64,000 nt of DNA from JAICKN01 sp036489565 (GCA_036489565.1 DASXFN010000060.1:50948-114947); one strand, 5' to 3'. Positions 1 to 7,837 are shown, counted from the stretch's first letter. A program made the numbers and translations. Notes: generated by a model not told the origin, from the sequence alone.

Positions 1-378
1 GCCCGTGGCGATCCCGGTGAACCGCATCGCGTATCGTTTTCCGTAGCCCTCCCAGTGCGGACCGTATTCTTTTGGGGTGTTGCGCGCGGTGCCAAACCCC
101 GCGCTGAACAAGCCAGCCGCCAGGCTCGTTGGTCCAACCGTGCTGGTCACAAACCAATGAAAGCGTTGTTGCGATGTTATGGGAACATAGGTTGACGGCG
201 CATCGGGAGTGGATGCCGCGGAATTTTCATGCGCCGCGGTCTGAGCGCGGACATTGGATGCAATCCCTACCAAGACAATTCCAAACATCAAGAGACGCAG
301 AGAGCTAGCCGGCCAGAAGATATTCTTCACCTTACCTTTGTTGCCCTTTGCGTGGATAAGTTGCTTTTTCGCGCGCAT
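1..378 (-). CDS. Exported protein of unknown function, 3' end cut by window edge
   Basis: The frame opens at an ATG (376-378, minus strand) and runs off the left edge, so only the first 126 codons are visible. A basic N-terminus (MRAKKQ) is followed at about residues 22-45 by a hydrophobic stretch ending in NVRAQT, which reads as a signal peptide. The mature part starts with an Ala/Ser-rich linker and continues with aromatic and Gly-rich sequence (HWEGYGKRYAMRF). I do not recognise the family. The gene points away from the sigma factor operon to its right, with about 100 bp between them. Confidence 0.6.
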   Translation of the reverse strand, partial: MRAKKQLIHAKGNKGKVKNIFWPASSLRLLMFGIVLVGIASNVRAQTAAHENSAASTPDAPSTYVPITSQQRFHWFVTSTVGPTSLAAGLFSAGFGTARNTPKEYGPHWEGYGKRYAMRFTGIATG

Positions 379-481
379 GGACGAATGCCTTATCACAATA
401 CAACCGCCAAAGTGTAACAGCGCATCCGCCGCATCATTACTTAGGGCAGTGAAGCACAACGAGTGTTTAAATGATGGACGT

Positions 482-1081
482 TTAGTTATGCGGCGCGGGT
501 GCTCCAGCCTCAGCGGGAGCAAGAGGAAGCTGGTCCACACTGTGCAGAATGCCTAGTTCTTCGGGCGTGAACTGGCTCTTGAAGCGATCGGAATCAATCA
601 TCTGCTCGCGCTGGCCGGGAGGAACTTCGCGAAGCTCATTGATGGCATTTCGCAACATGGCGCGCCGTGCCGGGGGCAGTGTCTGAAAGCGACCCGCGAT
701 CTGCCGGGCGCTCTGCTTTTGCTCTGGCGTGAGGTGCTCCCAGGTTTCCATCCTGCTCAGGACGCGCTGCTGCTGTTGGGGCGGAAGATTATTGAAACGT
801 TGCAGCCGCTCCCGCAGCTTCTGCTGACGATCGGGGGGAAGACGCCGGAATTCCGGATCGTTCTCCAACGCTTTTTCCTGCTGCTCGGGAGGCACGTCTT
901 TATATTTCCGCAGCCACTGGCCGGCATGGTGGCCCTGCCTCATATGGCCCGCGTGGGCCTGGGCAAAAGCGGCAGGAGCGGTCACTGAGCAAACAGAGAG
1001 AATCAAGCAGGCAGCGAACACCGTCGCTGGCACAAAACGCCAGAAGGCTGACCACACCCGTACTGGAATTTTATTCAACAT
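482..1081 (-). CDS. DUF3106 family periplasmic protein
   Basis: The protein has 199 residues. A signal peptide (about residues 12-40, ending AAFAQA) is followed by a His-containing stretch and six or seven degenerate repeats of the form LPPxxQxxLxxR (VPPEQQ, LPPDRQ, LPPQQQ, LTPEQK, LPPARR, VPPGQR), the hallmark of DUF3106 (PF11304). It lies downstream of the sigma and anti-sigma genes on the same strand, so it is probably the third gene of that operon. A periplasmic helical repeat protein beside an ECF sigma/anti-sigma pair resembles envelope or metal stress sensors such as CnrX and ZraP. That role is inference. Confidence 0.75.
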   Translation of the reverse strand: MLNKIPVRVWSAFWRFVPATVFAACLILSVCSVTAPAAFAQAHAGHMRQGHHAGQWLRKYKDVPPEQQEKALENDPEFRRLPPDRQQKLRERLQRFNNLPPQQQQRVLSRMETWEHLTPEQKQSARQIAGRFQTLPPARRAMLRNAINELREVPPGQREQMIDSDRFKSQFTPEELGILHSVDQLPLAPAEAGAPAPHN

Positions 1082-1188
1082 GCTTCTCTCGTTACCTCAA
1101 CTCTCGTTACCCCCAGCTCTCACTGCCGCAGCTCTTGTTGCCCCATCTGCCATTGCCAAGCAAAAGGAGCAAGCCTTCTCGAAAGCAA

Positions 1189-1692
1189 TTACGGGTTCGC
1201 CACTACATTACTCTGTACCTGCAAATCGTCCAGAACATCGAAATCGCTATACAAATCATGGTTCTTGTCCAATGCCTGCAAATCTCCAACGGCTGTACCC
1301 GGCTCAACGGCAACCGGGCTGGCCAGCGGTGCATGACCCGTTTCGACAAGCGTGACACCCGCCACGATGGCGACCGTCAGAGAAACCGCGAACACAGGCT
1401 TGCGCAGCCAATGAAGCCAGCCCGCGGGCCGTTTTGTTGCGGCAATCTCTTCGCGCAGCTTTGCTTGCATGCGAACGTCAAAATAGGGCGAAGGCTCCGG
1501 CGCTTTCCACTCATCGAGCAGCGCCATGGTGCGACGAAAGCTCTCAAGCTCGCTGGAACACGCGGCGCAGCTCTGCAAATGAGCTTTGACTTCGGAACCT
1601 TTGACCTCAGAATCGGGATCGCCTAATCCGGCGGCCAGGTCCGGCATCAGTTCACGAATGTCATCACAAGTGCAATTCCTTTTCATAACCAT
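1189..1692 (-). CDS. Anti-sigma factor with zinc-finger (zf-HC2) and one membrane helix
   Basis: The N-terminal cytoplasmic part has the anti-sigma zinc motif HxxxCxxC (HLQSCAACS). A single membrane helix follows near the middle (VFAVSLTVAIVAGVTLVET), then a short periplasmic tail. A longer frame begins at 1710, but AAGGAAG (1695-1701) lies just before ATG codons at 1692 and 1686, so one of these is the likelier start. That leaves about 10 bp after the sigma factor stop. It should hold the neighbouring sigma factor inactive at the membrane until a signal releases it. This follows from the family and the gene order, not from direct evidence. Confidence 0.8.
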   Translation of the reverse strand: MVMKRNCTCDDIRELMPDLAAGLGDPDSEVKGSEVKAHLQSCAACSSELESFRRTMALLDEWKAPEPSPYFDVRMQAKLREEIAATKRPAGWLHWLRKPVFAVSLTVAIVAGVTLVETGHAPLASPVAVEPGTAVGDLQALDKNHDLYSDFDVLDDLQVQSNVVANP

Positions 1693-1702
1693 TGCTTCCT
1701 TA

Positions 1703-2446
1703 CTAAACAAATTCCTTTAGCTGCTCCCGCAGGCTTTCGTATGCCCGGAAGAGCAGCGACTTGGTGGCGGATTCACTCAACTTCAATACTTCGGCAATCT
1801 GCTTGTAATCCATCTGCTGATATTTATGCATGAGCACCGCCAGCTTTTGGCGCTCGGGCAAGGCTTCCACTTTGCTGCGGATGGCGGCCAGGCGCTCCCG
1901 TTGGATGATCACTTCCTCCGTGGTCGGCTTGATATCGGCCACATCCAACGCACGGCCCGTCTCCGGATCCGGTTCATCGAGGCTGGCCATATTTCCCTGG
2001 CGTTCATGGCGCGTGTCCCGAATATGGTTCACGGCCAGGTTGGTGGCGATCCGGTAGAGCCAGGTGGTGAACTTCGCGGTCGGTTCGTAGTTTTCCCGCG
2101 AACGATACACACGCAAAAAAACTTCCTGCGCCAAATCCTCGGCGACCGCCGGACTGTGCGCCATTCGATACATAAAATGCACCATGGCGCGACGATATTT
2201 TTGCACCAGGTAGGAGAAGGCGGATTCGTCTCCGGCCTTGACCCGCAACATGACGTCGGCATCGGTGAGAACAGAGGAGGAGTTGCCGCCCTCAGCAGCG
2301 AGGGACGCGCTCGATACGGCGAGCAACCCACGATCCATGGCCATGCTGCTCACATCTTCTTCAACCCCTTCGGAGGAAGAAAGTTGCGTGACCGGGTCGT
2401 CTTCGTTGAATCCTGAAGCGTCGTGTTTTGAATGAGATACTGACAT
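1703..2446 (-). CDS. ECF-type RNA polymerase sigma factor
   Basis: The protein has 247 residues. Region 2 is clear (FSYLVQKYRRAMVHFMYR, then AEDLAQEVFLRVYRS and FTTWLYRIATNLAVNHIRD). Region 4 carries the HTH (LPERQKLAVLMHKYQQMDYKQIAEVLKLSE, continuing to the SLLFRAYESL helix). The roughly 60-residue acidic, Ser-rich N-terminal extension is unusual for an ECF factor. No good ribosome site precedes the chosen ATG, so a start further in (for example MAMDRGLL) is possible. The gene is directly upstream of its likely anti-sigma factor and the DUF3106 gene, a typical autoregulated envelope stress operon. Confidence 0.85.
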   Translation of the reverse strand: MSVSHSKHDASGFNEDDPVTQLSSSEGVEEDVSSMAMDRGLLAVSSASLAAEGGNSSSVLTDADVMLRVKAGDESAFSYLVQKYRRAMVHFMYRMAHSPAVAEDLAQEVFLRVYRSRENYEPTAKFTTWLYRIATNLAVNHIRDTRHERQGNMASLDEPDPETGRALDVADIKPTTEEVIIQRERLAAIRSKVEALPERQKLAVLMHKYQQMDYKQIAEVLKLSESATKSLLFRAYESLREQLKEFV

Positions 2447-2661
2447 TCTGTGCTTTGGCTATGCCATCTTTGATGGCTAAACGTGCCAATTTGACCGCTT
2501 CGCGATAGCCTACCATCCTTCGAATGCCTGTGGGATGGGCTTCAAGATGACGGGATTCGGAGGAATCCTCAAGACTTAACACGGCGCAGCAATAAGTTGA
2601 GGTATTATCGTTCGCTGGCAAACCAAAGCCAGCTGAAAAATCTATGCGATGTGGATGGTTT

Positions 2662-3030
2662 ATGAAGAAACTGATGTGTACAGGAGCTGCAATCTTCGTG
2701 CTACTGAGCGCAACTTTAGCACTCGCTGCGGATGTGACCGGCGCATGGACGGGGCAGGTTGCGGGCCCGAACGGAGAAGGCTTTCAGCTCACCTTCACCT
2801 TTAAACAGGACGGCGCCAAGCTGACCGGAACCATCGCCGTACCGCAGGGACCGCCTCTCGACATCAGCAATGGGAAGATGGATGGCGACAAGATATCGTT
2901 TGATGTTGTGTTCAACGGAACGACGATCAAGCACGATGGCGTCGTCGCTGGAGATGAGATCAAGCTGAATACGAAGTCGGACGATCCGAACTTTCCGGCT
3001 TCAACACTCACGCTGACGCGGGTGAAGTAG
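2662..3030 (+). CDS. Small exported protein of unknown function
   Basis: The protein has 122 residues from the MKKLMCTG start; an in-frame ATG at 2644 would add MRCGWF before the signal peptide and is less likely. The signal peptide ends ATLALAA. The mature protein is short, Gly/Thr rich and beta-like (GAWTGQVAGPNGEGF, then LTFTFKQDGAKLTGTIAVPQ), resembling the small secreted proteins with a lipocalin-like or beta-sandwich pattern common in acidobacteria and planctomycetes. No function can be given. It is the last host gene before the tRNA-Val attachment site. Confidence 0.6.
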   Translation: MKKLMCTGAAIFVLLSATLALAADVTGAWTGQVAGPNGEGFQLTFTFKQDGAKLTGTIAVPQGPPLDISNGKMDGDKISFDVVFNGTTIKHDGVVAGDEIKLNTKSDDPNFPASTLTLTRVK

Positions 3031-3047
3031 GGGGCGGCGCCACGTGG

Positions 3048-3076
3048 TTGACGGAAATGGCCGCTACTGTTTGAAT
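3048..3076 (+). promoter_or_regulatory. Original host promoter of the disrupted tRNA-Val gene
   Basis: TTGACG (3048-3053) and TTGAAT (3071-3076) are 17 bp apart. Transcription would start near 3083, three bases before the 5' end of the tRNA-Val half at 3086. This is where a tRNA promoter should be, and it is now cut off from the 3' half of the tRNA by the inserted element. Confidence 0.5.
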
Positions 3077-3085
3077 GTTAATGCA

Positions 3086-3122
3086 GGGCGCTTAACTCAG
3101 CGGTAGAGTGCCATCCTCACAC
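3086..3122 (+). repeat. attL: orphan 5' half of tRNA-Val
   Basis: These 37 bases are identical to bases 1-37 of the intact tRNA-Val at 12895, from the acceptor 5' strand through the D arm to the 3' side of the anticodon loop. The match ends abruptly after CTCACAC, where element sequence begins. Just beyond lies an imperfect hairpin (ACTCTG 3121-3126 with CAGAGT 3145-3150, and an inner CTAC/GTAG stem). Confidence 0.9.
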
Positions 3123-3296
3123 TCTGACGCTACTTGTAGAATCACAGAGTTAGAAGACATCACTAGAAACGAACAGGAACGGAAAGAAAGAACTTAGAGC
3201 GGTCGGTATTGGCTTCCGTTCCCTGATTTGTTCCCGGATTCTGCACCGGGTTTTCTGGCAATGAGATTAGTGCTTTCAGCGGGCACGGCTCAAATT

Positions 3297-3524
3297 ATGG
3301 CAGCCTCAAACGCCGTGCAAATCGAGTGGTTGACCGCGAACGAAGCGGCGCAATACTTGAAAGTAAAGCCGCGCACGCTTCTAGTGTGGGCTAAACAAGG
3401 CAAAGTTAGGGGCTACGTTCTATCGGGCACTGAGCGCCGCGTATGGCGTTTCTTGAGAACCGACTTGGATGCACAACTGCTTGGGCAAGTGAATAGCAAT
3501 AATAGCCAGTCTTGGAAGCGTTAA
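3297..3524 (+). CDS. Small helix-turn-helix protein, excisionase/MerR-like
   Basis: The 75 residues from the MAASNAVQIEW start carry a winged HTH of the HTH_17 type (WLTANEAAQYLKVKPRTLLVWAK followed by the GERRVWRFLRTDLDAQL-like wing). Such proteins act as excisionases or small regulators. It is the first gene inside the left end of the element, 170 bp from attL, which suits a recombination directionality factor or a regulator. A second protein of the same type is beside the integrase, so which one serves excision is open. A longer in-frame start exists at 3228, but the HTH begins only after the chosen ATG. Confidence 0.7.
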   Translation: MAASNAVQIEWLTANEAAQYLKVKPRTLLVWAKQGKVRGYVLSGTERRVWRFLRTDLDAQLLGQVNSNNSQSWKR

Positions 3525-3565
3525 CAGAGCGCAGTTTGAGAGAACAGCACCGGCGTTTTAGCACT

Positions 3566-4189
3566 TCAGCTTTTTTTCGAACGTTGTGGCGTGGACTTTT
3601 TCAAAGCATCAGCCGTTCTCGGAAACACATATATGGCCTGAAGCATGTTTTCTACGATGTCCATCACCGCTTCGACTTCATATTCGGTGGCTGCATGTCC
3701 TCGGTGCGCCGCCGCACTTCCCATATCGAGTGCTGCGTACAAAACCTCACTCCCTTGCGAGCTGACAAGACCCGCTCTCTCTAAGCCACTCAACTTCGCA
3801 CGAAAATTGCCAACATCGCCAACCTTTTCAAGGATAAGCATATCCAGCAATGTTCTTGCTCCCATCAATGGAAGACGTCGGTTATCTGCATCCAACGATT
3901 TGTAAATCTCTTCAAGCAACAATCTCGAATCAACAGGAAGGTTGTAGCGCCAACGCGGAGGCTGTCGTGAAACGGGAGGCGGAAAATAACTGACGTCCAT
4001 TTCGGGTTCTTCCGAAAACCAAAACTTCCGCCGGAGCACGACATCAAGACATCCACAACACTGGAGCATTTCAAAAGTGGTGGACCACTGGTATCCCTGC
4101 TCATCGTCTCTGCCATTATCTTTGGTACGGTGCAAAATCTCGTGAACAGTGTTGTTCCGGCATCCGTTGCAATGTATGCGTTCGCTCAT
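3566..4189 (-). CDS. DUF4145 domain protein, partner of the OLD nuclease
   Basis: The protein has 207 residues. The N-terminus carries CxxC pairs (CNGCRN and CCGC) that look like a zinc ribbon. The C-terminal half (LPLMGARTLLDMLILEKVG through GSAAAHRGH to VENMLQAIYVF) has the pattern of DUF4145, an all-helical HEPN-related domain found in restriction and other defence genes. The canonical HEPN RX4-6H motif is not evident; only AHRGH is present. It starts 60 bp after the OLD gene stop on the same strand, so the two are probably one transcript and act together. Confidence 0.7.
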   Translation of the reverse strand: MSERIHCNGCRNNTVHEILHRTKDNGRDDEQGYQWSTTFEMLQCCGCLDVVLRRKFWFSEEPEMDVSYFPPPVSRQPPRWRYNLPVDSRLLLEEIYKSLDADNRRLPLMGARTLLDMLILEKVGDVGNFRAKLSGLERAGLVSSQGSEVLYAALDMGSAAAHRGHAATEYEVEAVMDIVENMLQAIYVFPRTADALKKSTPQRSKKS

Positions 4190-4249
4190 CAGAATTTCGA
4201 GAATACCTCAGTCCTAAAGTTCTCGCATTTGTTCCCTTATCACGCTCGA

Positions 4250-6187
4250 CTAATTTTGTGGGAGCATTGAATTGAAATCTCCAAACAACTTCTCGAATCT
4301 TGCCAGAGCCTGATTAAGCTCGTGTGTGTCTTTGAACAATCCACCTTGTTCCATCAAGAAGGCAGCGGGGGTGAAGTGATCAAATTCTGCGACCGATGCT
4401 GGCAAGACGCTAAAATGCTGTTCGACATCTTTGAGCACTTTACCAGCGGATTGATCGGTCGGAGATTCGTGCAAAGCTTGGCTGTCAGTGAGACCATAAG
4501 CTTTGTTCACGAGAATCGCATACATCGGGCGTCCTATTAAATCTTCTATATCTGCTTCCGATTTCTCTGCATATTTGTCAGCACTGAGTACCTGACCCTT
4601 CTTCAGCAGATCCCCTTTACGCAAACGTTCGATTTCTCCTTTTTCACCCATACTGTAGTCAGAAAATACGGCTACATTCAGTGCTTGGGTACTAAATAAA
4701 GTTGCATAGCTGGCTATCTTGCGAACCCCTCCTACAGGGGAGATCGTCCAACGTGGGTCAAGCCCGGTTCGGCCAGTTGTCCTCAGGGCATGAGAAAACC
4801 ATTTTAGATATAGAAGATCCGACGGCCCCTCGACCAGAATTGTATGCTTCCCGACGAACAGTGTTTGTGTAATGTCAATGCCTAGCGCCCCAAGGATAGG
4901 CAGAACCGTATCGCGTTCCACGGTTAGCGATTGTTCTTCCACCTTGGTACCTACAATTTTGTTTTCTATAGTGCGATCCTCAACGGTTCGAACTGACATA
5001 AGGTGGTCAGGATCAACCATGAACGGTGAGTGAGTAGTATAGATAAGCTGATAATTAGGCCGTAGCTTTTCGTTGAAATATCGGAGCAAGTCCGCTTGCG
5101 CTTTACCATGTAGCGTCAGGCCAGGTTCATCGAGCAAAAGCATTAAATGTTTATCGTAGTTTTTCTTCACTTGTGAAAACCACACCAAGAAAGAGAAAAA
5201 CCATATAAACCCGCTGCTTCGTTCATCAAATTCTACTGTAGCGCGATGACGCTGATTTTCTACTCTGGTATGGAATACTAACCCAGAGTTGAACGGAGAG
5301 GCATCGCCGGGCTTCCCCTCCCTGACGTCAAACTTCACTGACAGATGTGCGTTTGTACTCCAGTATTCGAATATTTCATCTGTCAATTGGTTCGATATGG
5401 CTTCCATTTGCATATATAGCTGCTCTGTTTTTTGCACACTAGTCAAGGCGTCAATTGTGGTTCCCGCCAGATCAAGCAATGCAAGAAACACACGCTCGTT
5501 AAACGTGGTTGTTTTCTGAGCAATCTTTTGGCGCAGGTCATTGATCGCGATTCTTCCTGGTAGTCGGTAATACTCGGAGAATTTGACCATCTTCGGTAAG
5601 AGTCCCACAACAAATGTTCGTATTTTTGCGGTTACATCTGATGGCGTGAAATTCTGGGTCAGTGAATCCAAAACCAGTTTTTGGTTCTGTGTGGGCGATT
5701 CTACTTTTTGCAAACGGTCAATAACGCTGGCCACGGTGAGCGAGTTTGCAGCGGGTTCAAGTTCCGCCGCCGTCAACTTTTCGGTATAGTGTTTCACAGC
5801 AGCAAGTTCGTTGAAAGGCACACCGACTCGCAGACGATTATCGTACCCTTTGGAAATCGTAACTGCCGCGTCCGAGAATGGGTCAAAACCAAATTCCGTT
5901 GTTGCTGCTATATGATCCTTCTTTTCGATGAGCCAAGTCGTGCTAACGGCGGGTTGTTCCTTCCATTCATCTCCTGAGAAGTCTCGTTTAATTCTCCTCC
6001 GAGGGAACTCATACTCGGTAAACTCACCCCGGTTCGGTTCCACAGGATTCAGTTTGTAGAGCGCGTCCAATATCGTTGATTTTCCCGCTTCATTTTTTCC
6101 GACAAGACATGTCACTTGGTCTATAGAAAACTCCGTAGAGTCTTCAATTGACTTGTAGTTCTGCACTCGTACCTTCTTTAATTTCAC
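4250..6187 (-). CDS. OLD-family ATPase/TOPRIM endonuclease
   Basis: The protein has 645 residues. The N-terminal ABC/RecF-type ATPase has a Walker A at about residues 30-38 (GKNEAGKST) and a Walker B with catalytic Glu at about 347-354 (LMLLLDEPG). It is followed by a TOPRIM domain with the motif VEGPSD near residue 452 and an acidic strand VFSDYS near 508. This arrangement is that of the OLD family, which includes the P2 Old exclusion protein and GajA of Gabija. No UvrD-like helicase (GajB) or reverse transcriptase is next to it; the partner is a DUF4145 gene. The likely role is a phage-triggered DNA nuclease. The arrangement inside a mobile element supports a defence cargo role. Confidence 0.85.
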   Translation of the reverse strand: MKLKKVRVQNYKSIEDSTEFSIDQVTCLVGKNEAGKSTILDALYKLNPVEPNRGEFTEYEFPRRRIKRDFSGDEWKEQPAVSTTWLIEKKDHIAATTEFGFDPFSDAAVTISKGYDNRLRVGVPFNELAAVKHYTEKLTAAELEPAANSLTVASVIDRLQKVESPTQNQKLVLDSLTQNFTPSDVTAKIRTFVVGLLPKMVKFSEYYRLPGRIAINDLRQKIAQKTTTFNERVFLALLDLAGTTIDALTSVQKTEQLYMQMEAISNQLTDEIFEYWSTNAHLSVKFDVREGKPGDASPFNSGLVFHTRVENQRHRATVEFDERSSGFIWFFSFLVWFSQVKKNYDKHLMLLLDEPGLTLHGKAQADLLRYFNEKLRPNYQLIYTTHSPFMVDPDHLMSVRTVEDRTIENKIVGTKVEEQSLTVERDTVLPILGALGIDITQTLFVGKHTILVEGPSDLLYLKWFSHALRTTGRTGLDPRWTISPVGGVRKIASYATLFSTQALNVAVFSDYSMGEKGEIERLRKGDLLKKGQVLSADKYAEKSEADIEDLIGRPMYAILVNKAYGLTDSQALHESPTDQSAGKVLKDVEQHFSVLPASVAEFDHFTPAAFLMEQGGLFKDTHELNQALARFEKLFGDFNSMLPQN

Positions 6188-6369
6188 GATAATCTCCTAG
6201 GTCGCGGAAACGAACGAACAGTATAGCGATAATCTTTGGATTTGTGGGTAGCTGCTCAACATGAAATGACTAAGTCAGCGTAGGCGAATACAAGGCGAAT
6301 CTGAAAAAATGATTCTGTGTCGGTCAATCGTGCTATAACGTGGCTCATCAAAAAAGGCTTTTCATTTAT

Positions 6370-6795
6370 ATGACCGATCTTCAAGATGTGAAATATGCTA
6401 TCGAACGCGTCGAACATGCAATTGACCGCCGGTCAACTTCTGCTGCACTGATATTCTACGTATTGATTGGGGTATTCCTGTTTTCGCTCCCTGGAAAAGC
6501 TTGGCATTCAAAATGGCGCTACATGACGACATACGGCGTCGGTTCAGAAAACGTCCAAGTTGATAGTGAGCCGCACGACTGCGATTTTCTAGCCGCTCCG
6601 ATGGGAGAAAAGTATTGTCACTACGAACAGGTTGTTCACACCTTACGATGGGCCACGTCTACAACCGGGTATCCAATAGAGTCCACGGATGATGGGAAAA
6701 CGTGGAGCGTGTTTACCCCAAGCCCAGGAGCGCAAGTCCCCAAAGAGAACACTGTTGAGTACCTCTCCGCTACTTGGGAGAAAAAAGCTGATTAA
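6370..6795 (+). CDS. Small single-pass membrane protein, unknown function
   Basis: From the ATG at 6370 the protein has 141 residues; a GTG 30 bases upstream is an alternative start. A short amphipathic N-terminus (MTDLQDVKYAIERVEHAIDRR) leads into one membrane helix (SAALIFYVLIGVFLFSL). The rest is a soluble domain with a few Cys (CDF, YCHY) and repeated Trp. I do not recognise the family. It is divergent from the OLD gene, with 182 bp between the two starts that must hold both promoters. Confidence 0.55.
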   Translation: MTDLQDVKYAIERVEHAIDRRSTSAALIFYVLIGVFLFSLPGKAWHSKWRYMTTYGVGSENVQVDSEPHDCDFLAAPMGEKYCHYEQVVHTLRWATSTTGYPIESTDDGKTWSVFTPSPGAQVPKENTVEYLSATWEKKAD

Positions 6796-6819
6796 CACGA
6801 GTCGCTCCGGGTTGCGAGA

Positions 6820-6951
6820 CTATTTGCCCACTTGCGCCGTAACATCCAGGCCGCTCTTGTACGCCGTCGCGTTTTCGCAAGTCGTGTGCCAGATGGTCGC
6901 GCCTACCGCGTTGTCGTCCAGGATGTCTAGACCCTCTTTCGCGGTCGCAAT
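6820..6951 (-). pseudogene. Possible C-terminal remnant of a protein
   Basis: The minus strand has an open stretch of 43 codons ending in TAG, with plausible protein-like composition (EGLDILDDNAVGATIWHTT and YKSGLDVTAQVGK). It has no start codon and is preceded directly by an in-frame stop. It lies between the membrane protein and the operator of the next operon. It could be the tail of a lost element gene or chance; I do not recognise it. Confidence 0.25.
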
Positions 6952-6980
6952 CTAAAAGTGCATCGTCAAAATTTGTACTC

Positions 6981-7010
6981 TTGACATCTAACTGTGTTAG
7001 CGGCTAACAT
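6981..7010 (+). promoter_or_regulatory. Promoter with palindromic operator
   Basis: TTGACA (6981-6986) and TAACAT (7005-7010) are 18 bp apart. The spacer holds the perfect palindrome CTAAC-TGT-GTTAG (6988-7000). It is followed 3 bp later by another CTAAC (7004-7008), making three alternating half-sites across the spacer and the -10 hexamer. A bound repressor would block polymerase. The same palindrome recurs at 7838. Confidence 0.6.
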
Positions 7011-7062
7011 TGCTTCTGTGATGATGGCCCAACTGGAAAACACGCAGCGAGCTAAAGGCGGA

Positions 7063-7479
7063 ATGAATCGCGCTAACAATCAAAGCAAGAAAGATCGGTC
7101 ATTTCAGGCAATGTTAGCCGCTAGTAGAAGACCCCTTCTGCACGATGCTCAAGCCACTCCCGAAGGCTTAATACGAGAACTTCGGGAACTCGCCGATTTG
7201 CGTCGCTGGCTGTATTTAGGACTTGTGGGTTCGGATCTGAGAACCATACGCCACGGGTTGAGCGATGAAATTGTGACTAAGCGCCTTGCGGAAGTCGGCG
7301 GTGCAATCGGATTCGTTGGAATTACCGTATTTGGCGACCCTGAAGGTCAGCCTACCATTCAGTCTTTTTACAAACCTTTGAAGAAAGGTACAGGGGTGAT
7401 TGAAAAGCTAGACAAGGCTGCACGCAATCTCAAGGCGTTGATAATCCCTCATCTCATGGCACCCCAGGACAAAGATTAA
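7063..7479 (+). CDS. Element protein of unknown function
   Basis: The frame is open from GTG 6994, but the promoter at 6981-7010 puts transcription start near 7017. The ATG at 7063, preceded by AAAGGCGG, is therefore preferred and gives 138 residues. The N-terminus is basic and probably disordered. The centre is helical (LIRELRELADLRRWLYLGLV), then a beta-like section (GAIGFVGITVFGDPEGQPT), then a Lys-rich helix. No known domain is recognised. The next gene starts 1 bp after the stop, so the two are a tight operon under the palindromic operator. Confidence 0.5.
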   Translation: MNRANNQSKKDRSFQAMLAASRRPLLHDAQATPEGLIRELRELADLRRWLYLGLVGSDLRTIRHGLSDEIVTKRLAEVGGAIGFVGITVFGDPEGQPTIQSFYKPLKKGTGVIEKLDKAARNLKALIIPHLMAPQDKD

Positions 7480-7480
7480 A

Positions 7481-7816
7481 ATGAGCGCGGAATGGAAAAT
7501 CCGAATGCAGCTCTTAGCAAGTGAGGCGCAAGTATTGTCTGTGGCCTTCGTTCACAGAGAAACGAAGCGGTATTTGCTTTTGCCAGTAGAAGATTTCGGG
7601 ACGCCGTCTTTTGAAGGCGCAGTACGAGAAGGCATGGCAAAGGGTTTCAGGTTTTTAGGCGCTATCGCTCTATGTGCTACCGCAGATGGTCAACCACTGA
7701 TAGAAGATGAACTAATAGAGGGCGCGGACCGTGAAAATATGAAAGCAGCTAGACAATTGTTTCTCGAAGAGATGATAAGCACCGGAACACTCAAACCTGG
7801 CACTCCTGTGAATTAA
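7481..7816 (+). CDS. Element protein of unknown function, second gene of the operon
   Basis: The protein has 111 residues, with the ATG one base after the upstream stop. It looks like a compact alpha/beta protein (IRMQLLASEAQVLSVAFVHR, then YLLLPVEDFG, then FLGAIALCATADGQPLIED, ending in a helix). It shares with its upstream neighbour a motif G-x-P-x-I/L near a DG/EG turn (DPEGQPTIQ there, TADGQPLIE here). That could mean a common origin or an interacting surface, but the similarity is short. No catalytic motif is seen. The function is unknown. Confidence 0.5.
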   Translation: MSAEWKIRMQLLASEAQVLSVAFVHRETKRYLLLPVEDFGTPSFEGAVREGMAKGFRFLGAIALCATADGQPLIEDELIEGADRENMKAARQLFLEEMISTGTLKPGTPVN

Positions 7817-7837
7817 ATTTTTTTGTCTCTTTATTAT

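Noticed and set aside
2361..2621. Minus-strand frame of 86 codons upstream of the sigma factor
   Set aside because: It overlaps the sigma gene start in another frame, has low-complexity Arg-rich ending and no family pattern.
4250..6187. Gabija system (GajA/GajB)
   Set aside because: The OLD gene fits GajA, but no UvrD-like helicase is adjacent; the neighbour is DUF4145.
6689..6955. 88-codon plus-strand frame after the small membrane protein
   Set aside because: It begins inside that gene in another frame and has no ribosome site; the opposite strand looks more protein-like.
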